NCBI RefSeq assembly: GCF_004343195.1
Contig: NZ_SMCR01000005.1
Coordinates: 124,001 to 188,000, forward strand
DNA length: 64,000 nt
Reading direction: 5' to 3'
Source of the DNA: Biostraticola tofi
GTDB taxonomy: Bacteria; Pseudomonadota; Gammaproteobacteria; Enterobacterales; Enterobacteriaceae
A model generated the notes under the pieces. That model saw nothing but the letters and a program-made list of their open reading frames with translations. It made no database searches and had not been told where the DNA came from. Below, piece by piece: positions 1 to 9,380 of the stretch (positions within the stretch are counted from its first letter, which is position 1; every line of letters begins with the position of its first letter). Made by a program: the position numbers and the translations under genes.

Positions 1-105
1 TCGACAAAACCGCGCGGCGTGAAAGCAGGCGCATCGGTGTGTTACCGGTGGCCAGATGATAACGGTGGTTTTATATGCAGTTAACATTGATGTTATAAAA
101 AGGGA

Positions 106-134
106 TTGACGTTAAAACAGGGGCGCAGTAAGAT
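106..134 (+). promoter_or_regulatory. sigma-70 promoter of tRNA-Pro
   Basis: A -35 box TTGACG (106-111), a 17-bp spacer and a -10 box TAAGAT (129-134) lie 11 bp ahead of the mature tRNA. The -10 is followed by a GC-rich stretch (GCGGCCGC) like the discriminators of stringently controlled stable-RNA promoters. The boxes are read directly; stringent control is inference. Bases 1-105 hold no gene I can support. Confidence 0.7.
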
Positions 135-145
135 GCGGCCGCATT

Positions 146-222
146 CGGTGAGTGGCGCAGCCTGGTAGCGCAATACGTTCGGGACGTATGGGTCGGAGGT
201 TCGAATCCTCTCTCACCGACCA
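146..222 (+). tRNA. proK: tRNA-Pro (anticodon CGG)
   Basis: This is a 77-nt cloverleaf with the CCA end encoded. The 5' acceptor strand CGGTGAG pairs with CTCACCG before ACCA, the T-arm contains GGTTCGAATCC, and the anticodon loop TTCGGGA gives anticodon CGG, reading proline codon CCG. It closely resembles E. coli proK, which lies next to dppA in E. coli. Here the flagellar superlocus separates tRNA and dpp. tRNA genes are common integration sites, but no integrase or duplicated tRNA 3' end was seen. Confidence 0.96.
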
Positions 223-232
223 AATTTCAAAC

Positions 233-256
233 CCCTGTTCCGGTAGGCGAACAGGG
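233..256 (+). repeat. hairpin just after tRNA-Pro
   Basis: Perfect 8-bp arms CCCTGTTC (233-240) and GAACAGGG (249-256) enclose an 8-nt loop. The hairpin starts 11 nt after the tRNA CCA end and has no T-run of its own. It may be a processing or protection structure in the tRNA precursor ahead of the terminator. Confidence 0.5.
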
Positions 257-263
257 ATGATAA

Positions 264-296
264 AACGATAAGTCCAGCAGGCTTATCGTTTTTTTT
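264..296 (+). terminator. Rho-independent terminator of tRNA-Pro
   Basis: Stem AACGATAAG (264-272) pairs with CTTATCGTT (282-290) around a 9-nt loop and runs into an uninterrupted T tract. It closes the tRNA transcript and isolates it from flhDC. Confidence 0.85.
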
Positions 297-367
297 CGCC
301 TGCATTTTGGGTAAATCTCTGCCGGTTTGCCACAGCCTTAGCATCAGTCTGCCAGCGCTCTGCTGCC

Positions 368-382
368 GATCACTAGGTGATC
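368..382. promoter_or_regulatory. perfect palindrome, possible operator
   Basis: GATCAC-TAG-GTGATC is a perfect 6-bp inverted repeat with a CTAG-containing centre, the shape of a dimeric regulator site. It lies about 565 bp upstream of flhD and about 70 bp past the tRNA terminator. The protein that would bind is unknown. Confidence 0.35.
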
Positions 383-797
383 AGTCTCAGGAACCCGTCC
401 AGCGAGACCTTGACCATTTTCACCGCTTAGCGTCGGTTATATTCACTTTATAAATCAATAAAAGCAATTTTATTATTATATTTATATTTAGCATTCAGTG
501 ATATTAATCATAAATGCACGTTATTTCATTGGATAAAAAGAGCAATACGACCCGATGGGGTTATTTAAGTTCAGTATTATCAGTCGCTTAATGAATTTCT
601 GCCGTGGTGTTTCAAGCGTAGAAAAGCGATTACTAAAGTTATTACTCTTTTATTACATGTTAAAATCAACTGGATGATACAATTTTTTTCTTATTAGCGG
701 TAATTGTTAAATGAAAAAATTCAAAACTAATTTGCATTAGGTCAGGCGTTAATATAATAATGCGCTATGATTTGAAATTCATACCGCCAGGGAGGGG

Positions 798-825
798 TTG
801 TCTTCTTTAAGTTAATCAATATATT
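798..825 (+). promoter_or_regulatory. candidate sigma-70 promoter for flhDC
   Basis: TTGTCT (798-803), a 16-bp spacer and TATATT (820-825). It would give an untranslated leader of about 115 nt before flhD. The region is AT-rich, so chance matches are likely. Confidence 0.3.
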
Positions 826-947
826 TGCAAAGATTTGTTTATACTCCTAATGCGTTTGCTCAGTAAGTAATCAATACTCTGCTTTTGCGATAATGTCAGA
901 AAATGATGTAACACCGTGCACCTTTAATAAAAATCAGGATTGATCAT

Positions 948-1292
948 ATGAGTTGCGAAAATTTACTCAGGAATATTCACGAAGTCAATTTGTCGTACTT
1001 GTTATTGGCTCAAGCTTTAATTAATCAGGATAAAGCGGCTGCTCGTTTTCGTCTCGGTTTGAATGAAGAGACTATAAATGTGTTATCTACTCTCTCTTAC
1101 CCCAATTTGATTAAATTGGGTGAACTAAATCAATTAATTTGTCAGTTAAGAATTGATAATAAAACGGTCATTTCATGCTTAACCAAAGAATCACGCGTTG
1201 ACGATTTGCAGCATGTGCATACGGGAATTATTTTATCAACCCAATACCTTGATTCAATTGATAGCCTAAGAACTGCTCAACATAAAGGATAG
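948..1292 (+). CDS. flhD: flagellar master regulator FlhD
   Basis: 114 residues, the usual FlhD size. FlhD and FlhC form the FlhD4C2 activator that turns on class 2 flagellar operons. The family core is visible: NLSYLLLAQ near residue 14, FRLG-NEE near 34, and [14 protein letters not shown] near 82-98. FlhD lacks sequence-specific DNA contacts by itself and works by shaping the complex with FlhC. It starts at ATG after a weak AGGA and is followed 4 bp later by flhC, so the two are co-transcribed and probably translationally linked. Confidence 0.96.
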   Translation: MSCENLLRNIHEVNLSYLLLAQALINQDKAAARFRLGLNEETINVLSTLSYPNLIKLGELNQLICQLRIDNKTVISCLTKESRVDDLQHVHTGIILSTQYLDSIDSLRTAQHKG

Positions 1293-1296
1293 TCCT

Positions 1297-1878
1297 ATGA
1301 GTTCTGGAAAAAGTATTTTGCAGGAAGCAAAGGATATCCAGCTGGCGATGGAGCTTATCTCGCTCGGTGCCCGTCTACCGATTTTGGAAAGTGAAACCGG
1401 TATCAGCCGTAACCGGCTGATTAAACTTTATAAAGAGGTCAGGGGGATGCCGCCCCCTAAAGGATTACTGCCGTTTTCAGCAGACTGGTTTCTGACCTGG
1501 GAACAAAATATTCATTCATCCATTTTTTATAATATATACCTTTCTCTGCTTAAAGTTGAAGAAGGACCATCTATATTCATATTGACTAAATCATATCGGC
1601 TTTACCTGGAATTATGCCCGAAAGGCCAGAGTGAAGAGGGTCCAGTATTAGGATTGACCCGCGCATGGATTTTGCTGCGCTTTATTGACAGCCAGTTATT
1701 AGGGCATACCCGCTGTACCTCATGTGGTGGCGCGTTTATTACCTATGCCTATCATCCATCCACTATGTTCTTATGTAGTTTTTGTAATCCGCCATCGCGG
1801 GCGATAAAAAAACGTAAACTTTCAGAAAACGCTGCCGATAGTCTTACTTATTCTTTAAGAGAAGTTAGAAATATGTGA
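1297..1878 (+). CDS. flhC: flagellar master regulator FlhC
   Basis: 193 residues, matching the DNA-contacting subunit of FlhD4C2. The four zinc-binding cysteines that mark FlhC are present as CTSCGG and CSFCNPP in the C-terminal third, and an N-terminal helix-turn-helix-like stretch ([18 protein letters not shown]) is visible. The ribosome site AAGGA overlaps the end of flhD, about 8 bp before ATG. The last ~65 bp of the gene also contain a strong sigma-28 promoter match for the motA operon (1815-1841), so the coding end doubles as a promoter. Confidence 0.96.
   Translation: MSSGKSILQEAKDIQLAMELISLGARLPILESETGISRNRLIKLYKEVRGMPPPKGLLPFSADWFLTWEQNIHSSIFYNIYLSLLKVEEGPSIFILTKSYRLYLELCPKGQSEEGPVLGLTRAWILLRFIDSQLLGHTRCTSCGGAFITYAYHPSTMFLCSFCNPPSRAIKKRKLSENAADSLTYSLREVRNM
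1815..1841 (+). promoter_or_regulatory. sigma-28 promoter of motA operon, inside flhC
   Basis: TAAACTTT (1815-1822), 11-nt spacer, GCCGATAG (1834-1841), against the sigma-28 consensus TAAAGTTT-N11-GCCGATAA: 14 of 16 positions match with the exact spacing. It lies within the 3' end of flhC and would start transcription about 150 bp before motA, making motAB-cheAW class 3. Confidence 0.8.
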
Positions 1879-1999
1879 ACTGCGCATGAAAAGGTGCTTT
1901 GGCGGAAACAGCATACAGAAGTCAACCTTTTGATGTTTCCAGTCTGTCGTTGAAGCACTTTTCTGAACATCTCCATGAAGCTATGTAAGGAGCACGATT

Positions 2000-2875
2000 G
2001 TGCTAGTTATTTTTGGTTATTTTATTGTTTTCGCCTCTGTGTTTGGGGGATTCGCACTGTCAGGGGGCCAACTGGGGGCGCTCTTCCAGCCTGTTGAAAT
2101 TTTGATTATCGGCGGGGCGGGTGTTGGCGCGTTTATCGTGGGCAACAGCTTCAAATCCATCCGGGCTACGGCGAAAGCCTTGCCCAGATTGTTCAAGACA
2201 AAAAAATACAACAAAGCAATGTATATGGAATTGCTGGCTCTGCTGTATCGGTTATTGTCGAAAGGGCGTCAGCAAGGCTTGATGACGCTGGAAAAAGACA
2301 TTGAAGATCCCCTTAACAGCCCGATCTTTGCCGATTATCCGCTGCTGCTGAGCGATCCCGGACTGATGAACTTCGTGGTGGATTATTTGCGCCTTATGGT
2401 CTCCGGTAATTTGAATGCCTTTGAGATCGAAGCGCTGATGGATGAGGAAATCGACACCTGTGAGCAAGAGGATGAAGTGCCGGCCCACAGTCTGAGCCAG
2501 GTGGGTGAGGCGCTGCCGGCCTTTGGTATCGTTGCCGCGGTGATGGGAATTGTTAACGCCTTGGCAGCAGCTGACCGTCCGGCTGCGGAGATGGGGGCAT
2601 TGATAGCCCACGCTATGGTCGGCACTTTTCTCGGTATCCTGCTGGCTTACGGGTGTGTGAGCCCATTGGCAGCGCTACTGCGTCAGAAGAGCTTTGAGCA
2701 TCTGAAAATGCTGCAGTGCATCAAAGTGACATTGCTTTCCAGTATCAACGGCTATGCCCCGCAGATTGCGGTTGAATTTGGTCGTAAGACTCTTTACTCA
2801 ACAGAACGGCCCTCATTTATTGAGCTTGAAGAGCATATTCGTAACGTCAAGAAAGCCAGCACAACGGGCGTATAA
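2000..2875 (+). CDS. motA: flagellar stator protein MotA
   Basis: 291 residues. MotA is the four-helix inner-membrane subunit of the proton channel that drives rotation with MotB. Membrane segments are visible at the N-terminus (about residues 2-20 and 33-50) and in the C-terminal half (about 170-190 and 200-220). The cytoplasmic loop carries the charged and proline residues used for torque generation, including the DYLRL...[11 protein letters not shown] region and [12 protein letters not shown]. It starts at GTG with AAGGAG 8 bp upstream. Its stop overlaps the motB start by one base (TAATG), so translation is coupled. Confidence 0.96.
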   Translation: MLVIFGYFIVFASVFGGFALSGGQLGALFQPVEILIIGGAGVGAFIVGNSFKSIRATAKALPRLFKTKKYNKAMYMELLALLYRLLSKGRQQGLMTLEKDIEDPLNSPIFADYPLLLSDPGLMNFVVDYLRLMVSGNLNAFEIEALMDEEIDTCEQEDEVPAHSLSQVGEALPAFGIVAAVMGIVNALAAADRPAAEMGALIAHAMVGTFLGILLAYGCVSPLAALLRQKSFEHLKMLQCIKVTLLSSINGYAPQIAVEFGRKTLYSTERPSFIELEEHIRNVKKASTTGV

Positions 2876-4302
2876 TGAAAAAATCGCATCCGATCATCAT
2901 AGTCAAAAAGCGCAAATCCCCAAAAACCGCCCATCACGGCGGTACGTGGAAAATCGCCTATGCCGATTTTATGACCGCCATGATGGCGTTCTTTCTGGTG
3001 ATGTGGCTGCTGAGTTCGTCCAGTCCTGAAGAGCGCAAGCAGGTGGCTGACTACTTCAAGATGCCGCTGCATACCGCGCTGGCCCAGGGCAACCGCTTTA
3101 CCATCAGCGATAATATCATTCCCGGCGGCGGCAGCGATATCATCAAGCAGGAGGGCGAGGTCACCAAGTATTCCCGCTCTCAGGAAAGAACGCGGGACCG
3201 GCAGCGTTTGCGTAAAACCCAGCAGCGACTGGAGCAGATGATCCGCAGTGATCCCCGATTGCGTCAGCTGCAACCGAATCTAAATATCAAGATGCTGGAC
3301 GAGGGGCTACGCATTCAGATTGTCGATAGCAAAAATCGACCGATGTTCCTGACCGGCAGTAAGCAGGTGGCGCCGTATATGCGTGACATCCTGCGGCTGA
3401 TTGCGCCAGTGCTGAACGATGTTCCCAACCTTATCAGCCTTTCCGGGCATACCGACAGCAAACAGTATGCCAATGGCGAGCGGAGTTACAGTAACTGGGA
3501 ACTGTCCGCCGATCGCGCCAATGCTTCCCGGCGTGAACTGGTCGAGGGTGGGCTGCATATCGGTAAGATCCTTCGGGTAATGGGCATGGGTGACGTACTT
3601 AAAATGCCCGGCACCGCTGAGTCAGATAATATCTCTCAGCGCCGCATCAGCATTGTGGTGTTAACCAGAGAGGCTGAACAGAAAATCCTGTCGGTGCAGG
3701 AAGCGGACCAGGCCACTCTGTCTGAGGATATGCCGGAAACGGTCAGAGACCGTCTGGAAGATACGCTGAATATCCCGGAGCCGAAAACGGTCGGGCTACC
3801 GGCGGCGGGATCCGCTGCCTCGACCTTATCAACCCCAGCGGCCCAGTCGACATCAGCACCGGTTGTGATTCCAACGATACCGCTGACGGCAGCGACTGGC
3901 CTGGTTCAGGTACCAGGTACGACTCCAGCGGCAGCATCTGGTCTGGTTCAGGTGCCAGGTGCGGCTCCAACGGCAGTGTCTGGCCTGGTTCAGGTGCCAG
4001 GTACGACTCCAACGGCAGCATCTGGTCTGGTTCCGGTGCCAGGTGCGGCACCGACCGCCCAGCTGGCGCCATCGCCGGATGCCTACAGGGTGATATCGTC
4101 TTTGCCTGCGCCGGGTCAGCTAGTGGCGTTACCCGGGCTGCCTGCCGCCGCCGCTGCCGAGGGCATCGTCGGTGAGCATGCTAGCCATCTTACGCCTTCC
4201 CCACCGACAAACGCCGGCATCATGCCGGGTGAGGGCATTGACTTGGTCATCGGGGCTGATGAGTCGGCCCATGTCACCAACCCCTCTTCCCCACAGGGTT
4301 AA
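2875..4302 (+). CDS. motB: stator protein MotB with long C-terminal repeat extension
   Basis: 475 residues against about 308 in E. coli. The normal MotB parts are intact: one membrane helix near residues 27-50 with the proton-carrying aspartate Asp31 ([13 protein letters not shown]), a plug/linker, and an OmpA-like peptidoglycan-binding domain around 150-270 ([30 protein letters not shown]). Beyond about residue 285 there is an Ala/Pro/Thr/Val-rich tail holding four 14-residue repeats (340-395) and further low-complexity sequence to the stop. The tail would be periplasmic. Its function is unknown; it may only be a spacer, or it may contact the wall or P-ring. Core identity is secure. Confidence 0.95.
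   Translation: MKKSHPIIIVKKRKSPKTAHHGGTWKIAYADFMTAMMAFFLVMWLLSSSSPEERKQVADYFKMPLHTALAQGNRFTISDNIIPGGGSDIIKQEGEVTKYSRSQERTRDRQRLRKTQQRLEQMIRSDPRLRQLQPNLNIKMLDEGLRIQIVDSKNRPMFLTGSKQVAPYMRDILRLIAPVLNDVPNLISLSGHTDSKQYANGERSYSNWELSADRANASRRELVEGGLHIGKILRVMGMGDVLKMPGTAESDNISQRRISIVVLTREAEQKILSVQEADQATLSEDMPETVRDRLEDTLNIPEPKTVGLPAAGSAASTLSTPAAQSTSAPVVIPTIPLTAATGLVQVPGTTPAAASGLVQVPGAAPTAVSGLVQVPGTTPTAASGLVPVPGAAPTAQLAPSPDAYRVISSLPAPGQLVALPGLPAAAAAEGIVGEHASHLTPSPPTNAGIMPGEGIDLVIGADESAHVTNPSSPQG
3892..4059 (+). repeat. four 42-bp tandem repeats in motB
   Basis: Four consecutive 42-bp units start at 3892, 3934, 3976 and 4018. They encode variants of the 14-residue unit [14 protein letters not shown]. 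Units 1 and 3 end their turn in GTTP, units 2 and 4 in GAAP, suggesting that an 84-bp pair was duplicated. Unit 4 has diverged most (LVPVPG). All units stay in frame. Confidence 0.9.
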
Positions 4303-4317
4303 CAGGGCACGAGTAAA

Positions 4318-6360
4318 ATGGATATAACTGAGCTATATCAAACTTTTTTCGATGAGGCTGATGAACTGCTGGCCGACATGGAGCAGCAGCTGTTAGCGAT
4401 CGACCTCGATGCGCCCGATCAGGAACGACTTAACGCGATCTTCCGCGCGGCACACTCGATCAAGGGCGGAGCCGGGACCTTTGGATTCGTCATGCTGCAG
4501 CAGACCACGCATTTGCTGGAAAACCTGCTCGATCATGCCAGAACCGGCGCCATGGCGCTGAACGACGATATTCTCACGGTGTTCCTGCAGGCCAAAGATC
4601 ATATTCAGGATCAGATAACCGATTACAAAGCCGGTGAAGAGCCGGATGAGCTACGCTTTGAGTCGATTTGCCAGGCGCTGAGCCAACTGGCGGTGTTGCC
4701 TGCCAGCGGTGCCTGTGTCTCAGGACAGGCCAAAACCGAGTCGGCTGATGTTGATGATCATTTAATGACCGTCTGTCTGCACCAGTTGGAGCAGGGACAG
4801 AGCGAAGTGCTGGTTGAAGAGCTGACCCATCTGGGCACCGTCCTCAACCATCAGCAGCAGGATGGGGTGTATATCATTTCATTGCAAAGCACGCTGTCTG
4901 AAGATGACATTTGCGCCGTGCTGTGCTTCGTTATCGAACCTGAACAGATAAAGATAACCTCTGCCACCCTCGATAAGGCTGCTGCGTCTGACACCGGAGC
5001 GACCGACCTGAGCGCTGCGTCTACTATGCCTGCCTCCGCAGGTATAAGTACCGCGTCTGATGGGGTAGCCACGGCTGCTGCGCCTGGCGCTGCAGCGGCA
5101 CCACTACCGTCGACAACTGCCGTGGCGGCCGGCGGCACACCGCAGCTCGACAGCGCCAGTACGCGTCCGCGTGCGGCCGAGTCCGGCAGTATCCGCGTGG
5201 CGGTAGAAAAAGTAGATAAGATTATCAATTTGCTGGGAGAGCTGGTGATTTCTCAATCCATGCTCAAGCAGTTGTCCGCTTCCCTTGATCCTTCGGTAGG
5301 CGATGAGCTGCTGATAAGCATAAGCCAGCTGGAGCACAATGCCCGGGATTTGCAGGAATCGGTAATGTCGATCCGTATGATGCCGCTGCAGTATGTGTTT
5401 GGTCGTTTTCCACGTTTGGTGCGTGATCTGGCGGGTAAGCTGAACAAGCAGTGCGAACTGCAGATTAAGGGCGGCTCGACTGAGCTTGATAAAAGCCTGA
5501 TTGAGAAAATCATCGATCCGCTGACGCATCTTATCCGTAACAGCCTTGATCACGGCATTGAAGATGTAGCAACCCGTCTGGCCAATGGTAAACCCGCCAC
5601 CGGGACGCTGACGCTTTCGGCAGAGCATCGCGGTAGCCATATCATTCTTGAAATTAGCGATGATGGCGCCGGGCTGAATCGTGAGCGCATCCTGGCAAAA
5701 GCCTTGTCCCAGGGAATGGATATCGCTGAAAATATCAGCGATGAAGAAGTATGGCAGTTGATTTTTGCCCCAGGCTTTTCTACCGCCGAGCATGTCACCG
5801 ATGTGTCCGGCAGGGGAGTCGGCATGGATGTCGTTAAACGTAATATCAAGGATCTTGGCGGCGGCATCGAGATTCGCTCAGCGCCGAATCAAGGCACCCT
5901 GGTGCGCATCCTGTTACCCCTGACGCTGGCGATCCTCGACGGCATGTCGGTCAGGGTTGGCGGCGAAACCTTTATATTGCCGCTGAACTCGGTAGTCGAA
6001 TCCCTAAAGCCCGAAGAACAGGAACTGCATCCTATTTCGCGGGGTGAATGCATGTTGCAAGTTCGAGGAGAATATCTTCCCTTGTTTGAACTTCACCGGG
6101 TCTTCGATATAAAAGATGCCCAGGAAGATCCCTCCAAGGCTATCGCCGTTATTTTGCAAGGTGCGAAAATGCGCTACGCCTTGATGGTTGATCAGCTCAT
6201 TGATCAGCATCAGGTCGTGGTAAAAGATCTTGAAATGAATTATCGAAGGGTAGGTGGTGTGTCGGCGGCCACCATTTTAGGCGACGGTAAAGTTGCGTTG
6301 ATCATTGATGCGGTGGCCTTACCCCAGATATGCCAGGACAAGCGCCTTTCATGTGCATGA
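4318..6360 (+). CDS. cheA: chemotaxis histidine kinase CheA
   Basis: 680 residues, slightly longer than E. coli CheA (654). Domains in order: P1 phosphotransfer with His46 in AAHSIKGGAG; a P2 CheY/CheB-docking region around 150-220; a long Ala/Ser/Thr-rich linker (about 220-285); P3 dimerisation from about 290 (GELVISQSM); P4 ATPase with LIRNSLDHGIE (N box), DDGAGL (G1) and GRGVGMDVV (G2); and a CheW-like P5 to the end. Receptor arrays activate it through CheW, and it phosphorylates CheY and CheB. It lies 15 bp after motB, in the motAB-cheAW operon. The extra length is in the P2-P3 linker. Confidence 0.97.
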   Translation: MDITELYQTFFDEADELLADMEQQLLAIDLDAPDQERLNAIFRAAHSIKGGAGTFGFVMLQQTTHLLENLLDHARTGAMALNDDILTVFLQAKDHIQDQITDYKAGEEPDELRFESICQALSQLAVLPASGACVSGQAKTESADVDDHLMTVCLHQLEQGQSEVLVEELTHLGTVLNHQQQDGVYIISLQSTLSEDDICAVLCFVIEPEQIKITSATLDKAAASDTGATDLSAASTMPASAGISTASDGVATAAAPGAAAAPLPSTTAVAAGGTPQLDSASTRPRAAESGSIRVAVEKVDKIINLLGELVISQSMLKQLSASLDPSVGDELLISISQLEHNARDLQESVMSIRMMPLQYVFGRFPRLVRDLAGKLNKQCELQIKGGSTELDKSLIEKIIDPLTHLIRNSLDHGIEDVATRLANGKPATGTLTLSAEHRGSHIILEISDDGAGLNRERILAKALSQGMDIAENISDEEVWQLIFAPGFSTAEHVTDVSGRGVGMDVVKRNIKDLGGGIEIRSAPNQGTLVRILLPLTLAILDGMSVRVGGETFILPLNSVVESLKPEEQELHPISRGECMLQVRGEYLPLFELHRVFDIKDAQEDPSKAIAVILQGAKMRYALMVDQLIDQHQVVVKDLEMNYRRVGGVSAATILGDGKVALIIDAVALPQICQDKRLSCA

Positions 6361-6412
6361 ATATTTCAAACACGACGACTTTGCAGATAATTGACAATGG
6401 ATGATCAAAACG

Positions 6413-6919
6413 ATGATGGGTATGGCAACCGAACATAAAAAAATGGAAGAGCCTGGTGGTCAGGAAGTCCTTATTTTTACTGTAGCACAGGAGGAATATG
6501 GCATCGATATACTCAAGGTGCAGGAGATAAGGGGCTATGATCACGTAACGAGAATCGCAAATACTCCGGATTTTATTAAAGGCGTCACTAACTTACGTGG
6601 GGTCATTGCGCCGATAATCGATCTCAGGATGAAGCTGGTAAATGATGAAGTCACTTACGATAACAATACTGTCGTTATTGTACTCAATTTTCTGGAACGG
6701 GTGGTGGGCATTGTGGTGGATGGCGTTTCAGACGTGTTGTCCCTGCAGGCGTCTGAAATTCGTCCAGTGCCGGATTTCTCAATTTCTATGCCGACCGAAT
6801 ATCTGATGGGATTAGGCGTTATTAACGAACGAATGATTATATTGGTCGATATTGAGAAACTGCTCAGCAGTGAAGAAATGCAGCTGATTGATAGCGTTGC
6901 ACAGGGTGCAGCCAATTGA
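6413..6919 (+). CDS. cheW: chemotaxis coupling protein CheW
   Basis: 168 residues from the chosen start. CheW is an SH3-like adaptor linking receptor tips to CheA P5. Conserved stretches are [44 protein letters not shown] and EYLMGLG. Several ATGs are close together (6401, 6413, 6416, 6422). I chose 6413 because it lines up residue for residue with the E. coli N-terminus and has GGAT upstream; 6401 would add four residues. No receptor gene follows, unlike E. coli where tar and tap lie between cheW and cheR. Confidence 0.93.
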   Translation: MMGMATEHKKMEEPGGQEVLIFTVAQEEYGIDILKVQEIRGYDHVTRIANTPDFIKGVTNLRGVIAPIIDLRMKLVNDEVTYDNNTVVIVLNFLERVVGIVVDGVSDVLSLQASEIRPVPDFSISMPTEYLMGLGVINERMIILVDIEKLLSSEEMQLIDSVAQGAAN

Positions 6920-7010
6920 TTGAGTTACCAGGTATAGTCCACAATTGCAATGGAATATGTGTGCGTGTTTATAGCGATGGACCCATTTATGGGAAAACAA
7001 GGGAAGTTCA

Positions 7011-7880
7011 GTGAAGCAGAATTATTCGCCATTTTCCTTACTCGATGAATTCAGTTTGATAAAAAAACAGTATGAAATTACAGAACACGAATTTAATCGA
7101 ATTGGTGAATTAATCTATCAACGGTCCGGGATAGTCCTTTCTCAACATAAACGAGATATGGTCTATCACCGTCTTTCCCGTATTTTACGTTCCCATGGTT
7201 TTACTCGCTTTAGCCAATATCTGGCCATTTTAGAAAAGGATAAACATGGGCCGGAATGGCAGGTATTTATCAACGCCATGACGACCAACCTGACGTCTTT
7301 TTTCCGGGAGGCACATCACTTTCCGATCTTGGCGAAACATGCGAATCAACGGCGCCACGGTTATAAAGTCTGGAGTTCAGCGTCATCCACCGGCGAAGAG
7401 CCCTGTTCTATTGCAATACAGCTGGATGAAGTGCTCGGCACATCTATCAATGGTCCGCGTATTTGGGCAACGGATATTGACACTGATGTATTAGCCACCG
7501 CTGAGCGGGGTATATATCGAGCAGTCGATATCGAATCTTTGTCCCAGGAGCGTAAAAGGCGTTACTTCATGCGGGGAACCGGTGAGCAGGCAGGAATGGT
7601 TAAAATAAAACCTGAAATACGCGCAGCCATTCATTATAGCCCTTTAAACCTACTGGCTGATTATTGGGATGTCCCGGGACCGTTTGACGCAATATTTTGC
7701 CGCAATGTGATGATTTATTTCGATAAAAAAACACAAAAATCTATCTTGGAAAGATTTAGCGGAATGCTCAAACCGGGTGGACTACTGTTTGCGGGCCATT
7801 CTGAGAATGTGACTCAGATCAATGACGCATTTAGCCTCCTGGGACAGACGGTCTACCGATTGTCTAAGGATAAACCTTGA
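7011..7880 (+). CDS. cheR: chemoreceptor methyltransferase CheR
   Basis: 289 residues, normal length. CheR uses S-adenosylmethionine to methylate glutamates on chemoreceptors during adaptation. The N-terminal helical domain (about 20-90) is followed by the SAM-binding domain with [17 protein letters not shown] (motif I) and [14 protein letters not shown] (motif near 235). It starts at GTG after a GGGAAG ribosome site. Its stop overlaps the TTG start of cheB by four bases. The 91-bp gap after cheW has no gene. Confidence 0.95.
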   Translation: MKQNYSPFSLLDEFSLIKKQYEITEHEFNRIGELIYQRSGIVLSQHKRDMVYHRLSRILRSHGFTRFSQYLAILEKDKHGPEWQVFINAMTTNLTSFFREAHHFPILAKHANQRRHGYKVWSSASSTGEEPCSIAIQLDEVLGTSINGPRIWATDIDTDVLATAERGIYRAVDIESLSQERKRRYFMRGTGEQAGMVKIKPEIRAAIHYSPLNLLADYWDVPGPFDAIFCRNVMIYFDKKTQKSILERFSGMLKPGGLLFAGHSENVTQINDAFSLLGQTVYRLSKDKP

Positions 7881-8920
7881 AGAAAATTCATGTGATATGT
7901 GTTGATGATTCTGCGTTGATGCGTCGCTTGATGACAGAAATTATCAATAGTTTCAGTGATATGACCATGGTGGCTACAGCGCCGGATCCTATTGTGGCCC
8001 GGGATTTGATCAAAAAACATGACCCAGATGTCCTGATGCTCGATATTGCCATGCCGAAAATGGATGGCCTGGAATTTCTTGAGCGTCTGATGCGCCTGCG
8101 GCCGATGCCGGTGGTGATGGTGTCTTTTTTGGCGGTTGAAGGCTCTGAAACCACCCTCAAGGCCCTTGAGCTGGGCGCGGTTGATTTCTTCACTAAACCC
8201 CAGGCGATGCTGCGTCAGAGTTTGAACCAATATGCCAATGCCATTGCCGAGAAAGTCCGGATGGCCAGCAGGACAAAAATCAAAGGCCCTGCCACGGCAA
8301 AGCGGTCCGGTATGTTGTCGCTCTCTGCATCTCCGGCGAAGGAAACCATCATCGCCATTGGCGCGTCGACCGGCGGAACCGAGGCGATACGTGAAGTGCT
8401 GATGCCGTTGCCGCCAGACTGCCCGCCGTTGGTCATTGCCCAGCATATGCCGCCGGGCTTCACCCGCTCCTTCGCCCAACGGCTGGATAAATTGTGCCAT
8501 ATCACGGTTAAAGAGGGCGAGGATGGTGAGCGGGTGCAGGCGGGCTATGCCTATATCGCACCCGGCGATCATCATATGGAGCTGCATCGCAGCGGCAGCC
8601 ATTACCAGATCGTGCTGAATACGCTTCCTCCGGTAAATCGTCATCGGCCAGCGGTCGATGTGCTGTTCAACTCGGTGGCCAAAAGCGTTGGCCGTCACGC
8701 GATAGGCATCATCCTTACCGGGATGGGTAACGATGGCGCCGCCGGATTACGCCGCATGTATGATGCCGGCGCATACACCTTTGCGCAAAGTGAAAAAAGT
8801 TGCGTGATTTTTGGCATGCCGCGAGAAGCCATCGCGCTTAATGGCGTTAGGCACATCGCGGATCTTGACCAAATGAGCCAAAAACTACTCGATTGTCTGG
8901 CGGGCCAGACATCCTCTTAA
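7877..8920 (+). CDS. cheB: receptor methylesterase/deamidase CheB
   Basis: 347 residues. The N-terminal receiver domain carries Asp10, Asp11 and phospho-acceptor Asp56. The C-terminal esterase domain carries the triad Ser164 ([10 protein letters not shown]), His190 (AQHMPPGFT) and Asp286 (GMGNDGAAG). It removes methyl groups added by CheR and is activated by CheA phosphorylation. It starts at TTG, unusual but well supported: AAGGA lies 7 bp upstream, the TTGA overlap with cheR is tight, and the protein begins exactly at the receiver fold. Confidence 0.95.
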   Translation: MKKIHVICVDDSALMRRLMTEIINSFSDMTMVATAPDPIVARDLIKKHDPDVLMLDIAMPKMDGLEFLERLMRLRPMPVVMVSFLAVEGSETTLKALELGAVDFFTKPQAMLRQSLNQYANAIAEKVRMASRTKIKGPATAKRSGMLSLSASPAKETIIAIGASTGGTEAIREVLMPLPPDCPPLVIAQHMPPGFTRSFAQRLDKLCHITVKEGEDGERVQAGYAYIAPGDHHMELHRSGSHYQIVLNTLPPVNRHRPAVDVLFNSVAKSVGRHAIGIILTGMGNDGAAGLRRMYDAGAYTFAQSEKSCVIFGMPREAIALNGVRHIADLDQMSQKLLDCLAGQTSS

Positions 8921-8954
8921 TAATGTAATCTTTCGTGTTCAGGAGTGATAAATA

Positions 8955-9350
8955 ATGGTTGATAAGAACCTTCGCTTTTTGGTTGTTGATGACTTTTCTA
9001 CCATGCGGCGTATTGTCTGCGGACTGTTAAAGGAGCTGGACTTCCACAATATGGAAGAGGCTCAGGATGGGAACGATGCACTGAATAAGCTGCGCGGTGA
9101 ACTCAAGTTCGACTTTGTGATCAGTGATTGGAATATGCCCAATATGGACGGCCTGCAATTGCTGTCTGAGATACGACAGGACAGTACGTTAAGCGATATT
9201 CCAGTATTGATGGTGACCGCTGAAGCCAAAAAGGAAAACATCATTGCGGCAGCCCAGGCCGGGGCCAATGGCTATGTGGTCAAGCCCTTTACCGCCGCCA
9301 TTCTGGAAGAAAAATTGAATGGCATCTTCAAAAAAGTGGGCTGGCTATAG
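8955..9350 (+). CDS. cheY: chemotaxis response regulator CheY
   Basis: 131 residues, a single receiver domain. The acidic pocket Asp12/Asp13, the phosphorylation site Asp58 ([11 protein letters not shown]), Thr in [10 protein letters not shown] and the lysine of VVKPFTAA are all present. One extra residue before Asp58 shifts numbering by one from E. coli. Phospho-CheY binds FliM and FliN to bias rotation. It has a strong AGGAG ribosome site. cheZ, normally the next gene, is absent (see findings). Confidence 0.97.
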   Translation: MVDKNLRFLVVDDFSTMRRIVCGLLKELDFHNMEEAQDGNDALNKLRGELKFDFVISDWNMPNMDGLQLLSEIRQDSTLSDIPVLMVTAEAKKENIIAAAQAGANGYVVKPFTAAILEEKLNGIFKKVGWL

Positions 9351-9380
9351 CCCTGAGTCGTGCCAGCAAGCCCAGGGGAA

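Larger units (their letters stand above)
297..947 (+). promoter_or_regulatory. long AT-rich upstream region of flhDC
   Basis: About 650 bp without a credible gene, distinctly AT-richer than its neighbours, ending at the flhD start codon. Long upstream regions that collect many regulators (CRP, RcsB, OmpR, H-NS, LrhA and others) are typical of flhDC in enterobacteria. I could not place a specific regulator with confidence. A palindrome (368-382) and a possible promoter (798-825) are listed separately. The flhD ribosome site is weak: AGGA lies roughly 10 bp before ATG. Confidence 0.6.

Noticed and set aside
146-222. tRNA-Pro as attachment site of a flagellar genomic island
   Set aside because: No integrase, no repeated tRNA 3' end near 45.3-45.9 kb, and uniform coding style; rearrangement or ancestral order is more likely.
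3892-4059. CRISPR-like array of 42-bp repeats
   Set aside because: Units are directly adjacent with no spacers and encode in-frame protein repeats within motB.
3743-4072. Open frame opposite the motB repeats (minus strand)
   Set aside because: It mirrors the repeat of the real gene on the other strand, has no ribosome site and no family resemblance.
5104-5793. 229-residue open frame opposite cheA
   Set aside because: It overlaps the conserved P3-P4 region of cheA on the other strand; no family features.
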